Positions 7,487 to 15,080 of a stretch of DNA of 27,178 nucleotides are shown here, in pieces; positions within the stretch are counted from its first letter, which is position 1, and each line of letters starts with the position of its first letter. The stretch is taken from the NCBI GenBank assembly GCA_030592655.1, contig JAUVIQ010000012.1, positions 1 to 27,178 of the forward strand. Direction: 5' to 3'. Source of the stretch: Planctomycetales bacterium. GTDB taxonomy: Bacteria > Planctomycetota > Phycisphaerae > SM23-33. The translations under genes were made by a program, and so were the position numbers. The notes beneath the pieces were generated by a model. That model searched no databases, was not told the DNA's origin, and saw nothing but the letters and a program-made list of their open reading frames with translations.

Positions 7487-7859
7487 CCTTACCTCCCACT
7501 TCTCCTCGTCGTTCAGAGAGTTCATGCTCAAGCTCATCCCAACTTAACAAGGTTTGGCCGGAAGCAATGATCTTGGCTCGGATATTCTGTAAGCGGTACC
7601 CAAGAACGGTACGAGGCTGATCGGTGAGATACTTTTGCCATTCTGCCTCAACACGTTTGTTGACACTCGAATCTAGCCCCCTGATAGCCACATCGTGAAT
7701 ATTAGAATCTGACGTGATCTCAAGATCCCAACTGCCCTGATCAAATCCAACGGCCTTAACAGCCCAGCCGTTAGCGAGGTCAGACATATCGCCCCTCTTT
7801 AAATACGAAAGAAATAACATGTCATGTATTACAGTATTTGCTGCAATAGCTGCACCCAT
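7464..7859 (-). CDS. Small protein upstream of the PIN toxin, putative antitoxin
   Basis: The frame ends 23 bases inside the PIN gene. The C-terminal part (VLGYRLQNIRAKIIASG then LLSWDELEHELSERRGE) resembles the short acidic tails of antitoxin-like proteins that precede PIN toxins; this part could wrap the toxin's active site. Starts are ambiguous. ATG 7859 has a GAGGTG site and lies just after the upstream stop, giving 131 residues. ATG 7787 (MSDLANGWAV) has a stronger GAGGGG site and gives 107 residues. A GTG at 7871 would overlap the upstream stop. Residues after MSDLANGW hold an IHDVAI...EWQKYL segment of unknown fold. The antitoxin role is inferred from position. Confidence 0.55.
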   Translation of the reverse strand: MGAAIAANTVIHDMLFLSYLKRGDMSDLANGWAVKAVGFDQGSWDLEITSDSNIHDVAIRGLDSSVNKRVEAEWQKYLTDQPRTVLGYRLQNIRAKIIASGQTLLSWDELEHELSERRGEVGGKDEENYVR

Positions 7860-7867
7860 TACGCACC

Positions 7868-8605
7868 TCACTTCATCCTATCATACAGATTGCGATTCAA
7901 TGACGCTATAAATGCGTCTAGGACTCGTGCATGGGCCGAATCCAACCAAGTTTTGATACCGTCTGTATCGGTAATGTGTTTCACGTCTTCGGAGCCGAAG
8001 TCAAGGTCAAGCATTATCACTGTTTGGTCTTTTTTCCGTTGTATCCCTGTCTGATGTATCAGCACACCAACCGGAGAGTCTTGGACAAGCTCGTATCGCT
8101 GGTAAAAGGACGACAGAGGCTTATCAAGCGAACCTGACAGTGGCGGTTCAAGTGTAATATAATCACCCGTCTCAAATTTGTCCTGTGGCACTTCGATCTG
8201 ATTTATGTATCGCAAGCCGATGCGCTCTAGTAGCGGGACACTTTCTGTTACATCGCGATACTTCTGAAGGATATTCAAAATAAGTTCGCGAAAGTTTTCC
8301 CAATCGGGATATGGGCGCAAGTGGTTAATCGCAAGGAGGTTTTCGCCAATCTGCACCATCGCGCTATCATCGCTGCGCTTCAGCTGCACTCGCTCCGGCC
8401 CGGTTCGCATGTCGGCGGCTGGAGGGGCATTAGGGCCGAGATGAATCTGAACACCAAGCCCTTTGAATTGCGAGCGTTCCGGGAATTCACCTTTGATCTT
8501 TTCATACAACAGTCCTGGAATTGTCCAATCCCAAGTATCTGATGGAACAAACCTGAATTCACATAGTGCCTCAACAATCGGAGGACTGGTTAGTTTTTCA
8601 CCCAT
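7868..8605 (-). CDS. TIGR04255 family protein
   Basis: This 245-residue protein starts MGEKLTSPPIVEALCEFRF, the N-terminal signature of the TIGR04255 family, and has the expected mid-protein LLERIGLRYINQI and C-terminal LDFGSEDV...WLDSAHARVLDAF segments. AAAGGAG lies upstream of ATG 8605. The family has no settled biochemical role, but its members recur next to short ORFs and PIN-domain toxins and in defence-rich regions. Here it leads a three-gene minus-strand operon with a one-to-ten-base gap to the next gene. It could sense a trigger or act as an extra control on the toxin; that is inference. Confidence 0.7.
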   Translation of the reverse strand: MGEKLTSPPIVEALCEFRFVPSDTWDWTIPGLLYEKIKGEFPERSQFKGLGVQIHLGPNAPPAADMRTGPERVQLKRSDDSAMVQIGENLLAINHLRPYPDWENFRELILNILQKYRDVTESVPLLERIGLRYINQIEVPQDKFETGDYITLEPPLSGSLDKPLSSFYQRYELVQDSPVGVLIHQTGIQRKKDQTVIMLDLDFGSEDVKHITDTDGIKTWLDSAHARVLDAFIASLNRNLYDRMK

Positions 8606-8711
8606 TGCCCAACGTCTCCTTTACGCCCACGTATTACTATAATCTATTTCGGCATTAACAACGAATAAATTCATCAGACTGGTCCTTCAATATAACCAAT
8701 CAGCCCTTGCA

Positions 8712-9674
8712 TCAGAACCACCATTCACCGCCGGCGGGTTGGCGGAGGATGATGCCTTGGAGGTATTCGACAGCCTTCTCGAAACCTTCCGACAGGCTCA
8801 TGAGCGAGTCCTCGTGCTCGATGCTCAACACGCCGTCATAGCCGTAGAGCCGGAGCATTGAGATGAACGGCTTCCAGAACTCGTCCCCATGCCCATAGCC
8901 GACCGTGCGAAAAACCCACGAGCGGTGCTTCACGTCGCCGTAACTCTTGATGTCCAGGTTGCCGATGACAGCCGAGTTGGCTGGATCGATCGCGCAGTCC
9001 TTGGCGTGGACGTGGAAAATGCAATTGTTCTGTCCGAGGAAACGAGCGGCCTCGACCGGATCGATTCCCTGCCAGAAGAAATGCGACGGGTCAAGGTTAG
9101 CGCCGAGTTGTTTGCCTGCTGCCTTGCGCAGGCGGACGATGTCTTCGGGGTTATGCACCACGAAGCCGGGATGGGCCTCGAATGCGACCTTCACGCCGCA
9201 CCTGGCGGCGAAGGCGTTTTCCTTCTTCCAGTACGGGATAACGACCTTGTTCCACTGGTACTCGGCGGCCTTTGCAAAATCCGTCGGCCAGGGGCATGTA
9301 ACCCAATTAGGCGTCTTGTCGCCCGGCGCGCCGCCCGGGCAGCCTGAGAAGGCGATTACCACCGTCCTGAACTCCGCCGCCAGAAGGAGCGAATCGCGAT
9401 AGGCCTTGTGGTGGGTGGCGGCGATTTTTTTGTCCGGATGGACCGGATTTCCGTGCCCAGCCACACCGGCTACCTCCAACCCGCGATCGGCGATCTTGGC
9501 CTTCAGTTCGGCGAGTTTTTTCTTGTTCCGATATATCCCTCGCAGCCCCCACGGGTCGCCCGGATAGGCCCCACAAGGCAGTTCAATTGCATCCAGCCCG
9601 ACCCGCCGGCAGTAATCCAGCGCGTCGTCCAGTTTCATCCCGCCGAAAAGCGCTCCCATCACACCAAGTTTCAT
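8712..9674 (-). CDS. Sugar phosphate isomerase/epimerase-like TIM barrel
   Basis: The 320-residue protein begins MKLGVMGALFGGM after an AAAGGAA site. It has the xylose-isomerase-like / AP-endonuclease-2 barrel fold. The metal-binding acids and histidines appear in the usual order: E166 in VAFEAHPG, D195 and H198 in NLDPSHFFWQG, H223 in FHVHAKD, and E286 in LSIEHED. Such enzymes isomerise or epimerise free or phosphorylated sugars in the cytoplasm. It is the last gene of a leftward operon, 15 bases after the CstA-type transporter gene. The exact sugar cannot be read from the sequence. Confidence 0.8.
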   Translation of the reverse strand: MKLGVMGALFGGMKLDDALDYCRRVGLDAIELPCGAYPGDPWGLRGIYRNKKKLAELKAKIADRGLEVAGVAGHGNPVHPDKKIAATHHKAYRDSLLLAAEFRTVVIAFSGCPGGAPGDKTPNWVTCPWPTDFAKAAEYQWNKVVIPYWKKENAFAARCGVKVAFEAHPGFVVHNPEDIVRLRKAAGKQLGANLDPSHFFWQGIDPVEAARFLGQNNCIFHVHAKDCAIDPANSAVIGNLDIKSYGDVKHRSWVFRTVGYGHGDEFWKPFISMLRLYGYDGVLSIEHEDSLMSLSEGFEKAVEYLQGIILRQPAGGEWWF

Positions 9675-9689
9675 CGTTGTGTTCCTTTC

Positions 9690-11564
9690 TTATTCAATTA
9701 TTTCCGTTGATTTCAGATAAGGTCTGGCTTTTTTCCTGATAAGGACGGCCTCGAAAAGTATCCAGATCATCAGCACCTGCACGGACACTCCGAAGCCGAA
9801 GAGGAGGTAATTCTTCTTCGCCAGCCAACCGGCTTCGGGATTGAACATTTTCCACAACATCGCCCATGCCGGCATGATGAGCATAAACGCCAGCGGGATA
9901 ATCAGGAACCACACCGGCTTGCGCTGCCGAAACAGGTAGAACACGAGCAGCAGGAAGATCATCCCTGCCAGCAGTTGGTTCAGCGCCCCGAACATCGGCC
10001 AGAGCGTCATTCCGCCCGCTCCCGGCGACGCGCCGGTGAATATCGCCACGAATCCCGCGACAATCAGCGCAAATGCCGTAGCGGCGTAACGGTTGGTCAA
10101 AGGCTTGAGTTTTATATCGGACGATAATTCCTGCACGACGTACCGCTGCAAGCGAGTGGCTGTGTCCAGCGTAGTGGCGGCGAAACTGGCGACCAGAACG
10201 GCAAGGACGCCTATGCCCATCTTCAGCGGGATACCCAGCGACTTGAGGAAATTGGCTCCGCCTTCGACGAAAATGCCGATCTTCCGTTCCAGTCCGTGGC
10301 TTTTCCAGCCGACGGTTTTCATTTCGCCGGTTTTCGGGTCTTTGGTTTCGGTGAGTTGATATTTCCCCCGCCAGGCGTTGCGTCCGGTTATCGTCTTTCC
10401 GTCGGTATCGACTTTGGCCTCGTAAGCGTAAGCAGCGCCCGTTCCGGTTCGCTCGTAGATGCCCATCCCCACACCCGCACAGCAGACCAGGATGACGATA
10501 ACAGCCAAAGCGCCTTCCATCAGCATCGACCCGTAACCGACCATTTGCGCGTGCGGCTCCATTGAGACCTGTTTGCTGGTGGTTCCCGAAGACACCAGCG
10601 AGTGGAATCCGCTGACCGCCCCACATGCGATGATTACGAAAAGGAAAGGCCAGATCGGCGGGGCGTCGGCTGGTATCTCTGAAGCCGGCGTTATCGCCGG
10701 AGCCGAGCCGAACAGGTCCGCCTGACCCGACGCGCCCGCGACAGCCAGACCAGCCACCATCAATCCCATCGCCAGAAACAGTTCGTGGCTGTTGATGTAG
10801 TCCCTCGGCTGGAGCAGCGTCGAGACCGGCAGCACCGAGGCTATGAAACAGTACGCAAAGAGTATCACCGTCCAGACGACCACGGGATTGAGGTAACTGC
10901 CCAGGAAGGTTTCGGCGGGAATGATGTTTGCAATGTCAAGCGGGACCATCGTTCCGATCCAGATGGCTACATACATCACAGCCAGTGCCGCCAGCGAAGG
11001 GGCCAACAGGCCGCCTTTCTTCTTGTACACCCAGAAACCAACGGCCAGCGCCAGTGGGATTTCTATCCAGACCGACAGGACCGATTCGGGATACCACGTG
11101 AAAATCTTCGCAATCACCAGCCCGAAAATCGCAAGGACCATCGTCAGTTCAAGCAGCAGGATCAGCAGGAAGAGTATTTTCGCGCGCGGGCTGATGATTT
11201 TACCGGCGATTTCGCCGACGCTCTGTCCGCGATTGCGAAGCGAGACGACCAGCGAGCCAAAGTCGTGGACCGCCCCGATGAATACCGAACCCAGCACCAC
11301 CCACAACAGCGCCGGAAGCCAGCCCCAGAACACCGCTATCGCCGGACCTACGATCGGGCCGGTACCGGCGATGGAAGTGAAGTGGTGTCCGAAGATTACT
11401 CCCTTCCGCGTCGGAACATAGTCAACGCCGTCGGCCTGTTCTTTGCTGGGGACTTTTGCATTGCGGTCAAGCCGGAATATCTTTTTCGCCAACCACCGGC
11501 CATAGGTGTTGTAGGCGATGATGAATCCGACGAAACTTCCGATTGCGATAAGCAATGTGCTCAT
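9690..11564 (-). CDS. cstA: Carbon starvation protein CstA-family membrane transporter
   Basis: The 624-residue protein is mostly hydrophobic, with about 15 membrane segments. Residues 49-74 carry the CstA signature: a YVPT run, then GHHFTSIAGTGPIVGP (59-74). A further family region lies at about residues 90-110 with GAVHDFGSLV. A soluble loop of about 75 residues (roughly 355-430) interrupts the membrane part. AAGGAG lies just before ATG 11564. CstA/BtsT-type proteins import peptides or pyruvate when preferred carbon is short; which substrate applies here is unknown. It sits between a TauE/SafE permease and a sugar isomerase-like gene. The 167-base upstream gap also contains a doubtful 34-codon frame (11680-11576). 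Confidence 0.85.
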   Translation of the reverse strand: MSTLLIAIGSFVGFIIAYNTYGRWLAKKIFRLDRNAKVPSKEQADGVDYVPTRKGVIFGHHFTSIAGTGPIVGPAIAVFWGWLPALLWVVLGSVFIGAVHDFGSLVVSLRNRGQSVGEIAGKIISPRAKILFLLILLLELTMVLAIFGLVIAKIFTWYPESVLSVWIEIPLALAVGFWVYKKKGGLLAPSLAALAVMYVAIWIGTMVPLDIANIIPAETFLGSYLNPVVVWTVILFAYCFIASVLPVSTLLQPRDYINSHELFLAMGLMVAGLAVAGASGQADLFGSAPAITPASEIPADAPPIWPFLFVIIACGAVSGFHSLVSSGTTSKQVSMEPHAQMVGYGSMLMEGALAVIVILVCCAGVGMGIYERTGTGAAYAYEAKVDTDGKTITGRNAWRGKYQLTETKDPKTGEMKTVGWKSHGLERKIGIFVEGGANFLKSLGIPLKMGIGVLAVLVASFAATTLDTATRLQRYVVQELSSDIKLKPLTNRYAATAFALIVAGFVAIFTGASPGAGGMTLWPMFGALNQLLAGMIFLLLVFYLFRQRKPVWFLIIPLAFMLIMPAWAMLWKMFNPEAGWLAKKNYLLFGFGVSVQVLMIWILFEAVLIRKKARPYLKSTEIIE

Positions 11565-11731
11565 GGCAATTCTCCTTACCCGTACCGGCGCATCTTACGC
11601 ATTACCCCCACCGGCGTCCAGTAGGCAAGGCATCCTGCGCAGCGCTCCTTGCAGAACCGGACTGCGGGATTTACTATCATGACAGCGGGGTGCCGTTTGA
11701 CGTGAAGCGTCGGGCCTTGGCGGAATCAAAC

Positions 11732-12622
11732 CTATATGACCTTTCCGACGAGCGACACCGCCATCAGCGTCGCCGCGATTATAACAATGACGGCGAAGTA
11801 GCGTTGCAGCCTTCCGGCGTGCAGGCGCCGGCAAATCCACGCTCCGATTTGTACGCCGACGGCGCTTCCGAGAAGAAGCACCATTACCAGCGCCAGGTTG
11901 ACGTTCCCGCCCAGGCCGTACAGAACCGTCCCCAGAATGGAAGTGAAGACCACCACGCCCAGGCTCGTACCGACGGCCTGATGCGCGCCGACCCCGACGA
12001 CGATCAGAAGCAGCGGCATGAAGAGCACTCCGCCGCCGATTCCCAACAGTCCTTTGACAATTCCCAGAACCAGCCCCACCGCCAGCAGACCCGGAAGACT
12101 GACGTGCGAAAGACCCGCGCCGGGCAGATCAATGTAGGGACCCGGACGCATCCGCTGGAGAATACTTCTGCCGCTGCCGTCCCGCCTGCTCCCGCGCCAT
12201 ATGACCCAGGCTATCAGCAGCAGCATCGCCAGGTAAAGGGCGTCGAAAGTAATCTCGAATAGACGGGGACCGAGATGCTGCTTCAGACCCACGTGCGAAC
12301 ATTTTCCCGCAACGGTTCCGACCAGCGCACTACAAGCCAGGAATAACATCGTCCTGACCTCGAGATTTTTCATCCGCCAGTGTCGCGCCGCACCCGCCGA
12401 AGCAGTGCCTATCGTAAAACTCAAACTGCTTCCGACCACCAGCGTCCGCTCCATGCCCATCGCGATTACCAGTAACGGGACAATCAGAAATCCCCCGCCG
12501 ACTCCGAACAGCCCCGTAAGAATACCGACAATCAACCCGATTCCAACCAGGATCGCCGGTAAGGCCGGTCCGCTCAGGTACGACGGAAAGTCAAAGTTGA
12601 ATATCTCCTCCAGCCCGTTCAT
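11732..12622 (-). CDS. TauE/SafE-family permease
   Basis: The start chosen is ATG 12622 (MNGLEEIFNF), because it overlaps the stop of a small upstream ORF (ATGA-type coupling) and the preceding residues of the longer frame are not protein-like. The product is 296 residues with about eight membrane segments in two repeats. Each repeat opens with the family motif: GLFGVGGGFLIVPLL and GLLGIGGGVLFMPLL. The family exports sulfite, sulfoacetate or related organosulfur anions, or takes up other anions. In this glycan region it could clear sulfur oxyanions released from sulfated sugars, but no sulfatase gene is in the window, so this is only a suggestion. Confidence 0.85.
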   Translation of the reverse strand: MNGLEEIFNFDFPSYLSGPALPAILVGIGLIVGILTGLFGVGGGFLIVPLLVIAMGMERTLVVGSSLSFTIGTASAGAARHWRMKNLEVRTMLFLACSALVGTVAGKCSHVGLKQHLGPRLFEITFDALYLAMLLLIAWVIWRGSRRDGSGRSILQRMRPGPYIDLPGAGLSHVSLPGLLAVGLVLGIVKGLLGIGGGVLFMPLLLIVVGVGAHQAVGTSLGVVVFTSILGTVLYGLGGNVNLALVMVLLLGSAVGVQIGAWICRRLHAGRLQRYFAVIVIIAATLMAVSLVGKVI

Positions 12623-12750
12623 ACCGGAAAATCCCCCCCCGTGTCCTTGCGGGGACTGCCACGGCGTATTTTCGCAAAGATCCAATCGCTCCCCAGACCC
12701 CACGCCAGGGGCAGCAGAACCATCAACAGGAGTTTCGCAATAAGCCACAT
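12619..12750 (-). CDS. Small membrane peptide (43 residues) coupled to the TauE/SafE gene
   Basis: ATG 12750 opens a 43-codon frame on the minus strand. It starts MWLIAKLLLMVLLPLAWGLG, a single strong transmembrane helix, followed by a positively charged tail (KIRRGSPRK). Its TGA overlaps the ATG of the permease gene (GTATGA), which is the usual sign of translational coupling. No clear ribosome binding site is seen before the ATG. It could be a small accessory subunit or a leader controlling permease translation. The family is not recognised. Confidence 0.5.
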   Translation of the reverse strand: MWLIAKLLLMVLLPLAWGLGSDWIFAKIRRGSPRKDTGGDFPV

Positions 12751-12873
12751 GGGGTTTCCGATTCAAGTTAATCTCCCCGACAGTAGCGAACGCCCCCAGC
12801 CGATGCAAGTGTCATGGGAGAGAGCAAAATCGGCAAAGAAGTAAATAAATAATCCGATATGTTCGTTTAAGGT

Positions 12874-12902
12874 TTGACATTAGCGCAGCATTAGCCTTTA
12901 TT
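12874..12902 (+). promoter_or_regulatory. Promoter of the family-20 glycosidase genes
   Basis: A perfect TTGACA (12874-12879) and TTTATT (12897-12902) are 17 bases apart, about 48 bases before the start codon at 12950. The 12751-12949 gap separates this operon from the divergent transporter operon, so both may be controlled from here. AGGAAAGGA precedes the start codon. Confidence 0.55.
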
Positions 12903-12949
12903 GTCGCGGTTTGTGGAGCCGGCTAAGCGAGCAGCGCAGGAAAGGAACC

Positions 12950-15064
12950 ATGAAGAAAAACGCAATCATTCCAGAACCGAAGAAGGTAACGCCCGGAGAA
13001 GGGCGGTTCGTCCTGTCCGAGCGGATGAAGTGTTTCGTTTTTTCCGCTTCGGACAATGCCGAGCATACGGCAGAACTCCTGATCGAGCATATCAAGTCAC
13101 GCGGTGGAACTGAACTGCCGACAGAGATGATCGAGGCCCGTAACGGCTCTCATTCAATCGTCATCGCAGACGAACGTCCCGCACCGCCGGCAGGACCAAA
13201 CAAGCCCAATCTCGAAGGATACGAAATTTCCGTTACCGGCGAACAAATCATCGTAACCGCCTCCGGCCCGGCGGGACTGTTCTACGGCGTGCAGACTTTG
13301 ATCCAACTCATCGGGCATGACAAACCGCCGACCATCCCCTGCGGGCGAATAGAAGACTCGCCCGACCTGCCGATAAGAGGAATCCACGTCAACCTCTGGA
13401 GCATGACGCCGACCTGTAAATACCTCGAAGAGTTCATACGCAGGCTCAGCCGATTCAAGATAAATACCATCCTGCTGGAATATGAAGACAAGTTCCCCTA
13501 CGAAAAACACCCGGCCCTTCGCCACGACCTGTCCTTGAGTAAAGAGCAACTCGAATCTCTGCTGCGAACGGCCAAGGCGCATCATATAGAAGTGATTCCG
13601 CTGGTGCAGTCCTTCGGACACCTGACGTACGTGCTAAAGCATCCCGAATACGCGCATCTTGCCGAGCAGCCGGACCCGGACAAAAATCAGATGATCCCCG
13701 AAGCCTGGCAGTACTGCCCACTGAACCCAGCCTCTTTCGAGATGTTCAAGGAAATGGCCTGCGAGGTCATGGAACTGCACGCCGACTCGCGATTCTTCCA
13801 CATCGGGGCGGACGAGACCTTCCATCTGGGACAGTGCGACCGCTGCCGCGAGTTCGCCGAAAAACACGGTAAAAGCAAACTGTTCGTCGATTACGTCAAC
13901 AAGGTCGGAGCCTTCATCAAAAGCAAAGGTAAAATCCCCATCCTCTGGTACGATTACCTGACCAACTATCCGCGTGAGACAGAAGGTCTCAGCCGGGATT
14001 TGTGGATTATGTACTGGGAATACCGGATGGGCGGTCGGTCTGTGCCCTTCCTCCGATGGGCCGGGGTAGAATACTCCGGCAGGGAAATTACGGATCAGGT
14101 TCCCGAATATGTCCTAGATATTTTCCGTCCCTACTGGGACGAAGGCGCCGGCGAGTTCCCTGAAAAGATTAAGGGTTTTCCCTACATCCGATATTTTCAG
14201 GACAAGGGTTTCAAGGTCCTGGGGGCGGCGCGGTATCAGGGCGACTGGCGAAACAGGGTTCCCAATACGACGGCGTTCTGCGAGGCGCTGTCCGAAGAAG
14301 GCGCTGAGGGGATGGTCAATACCCATTGGCCCGGACGAACGCTCTATCCGCTTTTCTATTCGGGCGGCGAACCGTTGGAAGTAAGCTGGCTTCCGATCCT
14401 GGCGACAGCCGAGGCTTCCTGGTCGCCGGGGATGGTTTCACGCGAGCAGTTCGACCACAAATTCGCCTCGGTCTTCCTGGGAACCGATGCCGACGACCTC
14501 GTCCGGTCAATGTACATGATGGGCGGAATAATCAACGCCGACACCGCCGGGCAAATCGAAGAGGCTTCCAACAGGTGCCTGGCGCTTATAACCGGCATAA
14601 AGGACAAAGCCGCAGACAACATGCTGTTCCTGGACTACATGGAAATTACTGCCGCTGCCAGGGCCGCGCACGCAAGAAGGGTCAAGGTCCTCGCGGACGT
14701 CGAGAACACGATTCTGGTGCATTTCGACCGCGAGAAATTCTCCCGGTGGTTGGCTTCGGACGTTCCTCGCTGGACCGGGTTGCAATCGCCGTCGTCCGTT
14801 CCGGAAGGTCTTGAGCAGGCCCGGATCGACATAGCCCGAATCGACGAGGCAATCGAGAAACTCGCCGAGGCGAGCGCGGAGACCAGGCAAATCAAAGAAC
14901 AATGCCAAGCCGTCCTGGAACGGACACTACGGGCTGAAGAGGTCGGGGTAATTCTCGACAATCCCCTTCCGGGCGAAGAAAAGGTCCGGGAGTTTCTTGG
15001 TCAGTTACAGATGATTCGTACCTGTTTGAAGGTAGAGGCGTACTTTCGGGAAAATTTTATCTAA
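12950..15064 (+). CDS. Family 20 glycoside hydrolase (beta-N-acetylhexosaminidase-like)
   Basis: ATG 12950 (MKKNAIIPEPKKV) has AGGAAAGGA just upstream and gives 704 residues. The first 130 or so form the GH20b-type domain that ends in GLFYGVQTLIQLI. The TIM barrel follows (FRGVHVNLW-like start in IRGIHVNLW, then QSFGHLTYVL). The catalytic pair D288-E289 is in FFHIGADETFHLG. Family 20 enzymes use substrate-assisted catalysis to remove terminal GlcNAc or GalNAc; the aspartate orients the acetamido group and the glutamate is the acid/base. The last 200 residues are helical. There is no signal peptide, so it probably acts on imported oligosaccharides in the cytoplasm. Another family-20 gene follows 16 bases later. 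Confidence 0.85.
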   Translation: MKKNAIIPEPKKVTPGEGRFVLSERMKCFVFSASDNAEHTAELLIEHIKSRGGTELPTEMIEARNGSHSIVIADERPAPPAGPNKPNLEGYEISVTGEQIIVTASGPAGLFYGVQTLIQLIGHDKPPTIPCGRIEDSPDLPIRGIHVNLWSMTPTCKYLEEFIRRLSRFKINTILLEYEDKFPYEKHPALRHDLSLSKEQLESLLRTAKAHHIEVIPLVQSFGHLTYVLKHPEYAHLAEQPDPDKNQMIPEAWQYCPLNPASFEMFKEMACEVMELHADSRFFHIGADETFHLGQCDRCREFAEKHGKSKLFVDYVNKVGAFIKSKGKIPILWYDYLTNYPRETEGLSRDLWIMYWEYRMGGRSVPFLRWAGVEYSGREITDQVPEYVLDIFRPYWDEGAGEFPEKIKGFPYIRYFQDKGFKVLGAARYQGDWRNRVPNTTAFCEALSEEGAEGMVNTHWPGRTLYPLFYSGGEPLEVSWLPILATAEASWSPGMVSREQFDHKFASVFLGTDADDLVRSMYMMGGIINADTAGQIEEASNRCLALITGIKDKAADNMLFLDYMEITAAARAAHARRVKVLADVENTILVHFDREKFSRWLASDVPRWTGLQSPSSVPEGLEQARIDIARIDEAIEKLAEASAETRQIKEQCQAVLERTLRAEEVGVILDNPLPGEEKVREFLGQLQMIRTCLKVEAYFRENFI

Positions 15065-15080
15065 ACAGAGGAGAGTTCTT

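Noticed and set aside
11576..11680. A 34-codon minus-strand frame with a CxxxCxxC pattern just before the CstA gene
   Set aside because: No ribosome binding site, no recognised family, and the frame is closed by a stop only about 50 bases further upstream.
10785..12262. Plus-strand frames of 279 and 235 codons across the transporter genes
   Set aside because: They are antisense to the CstA and TauE/SafE genes and read as charged, low-complexity sequence.
12623..12808. N-terminal extension of the TauE/SafE permease
   Set aside because: The extension is not protein-like and lies in another frame of the small membrane peptide; the coupled ATG at 12622 fits the family start.
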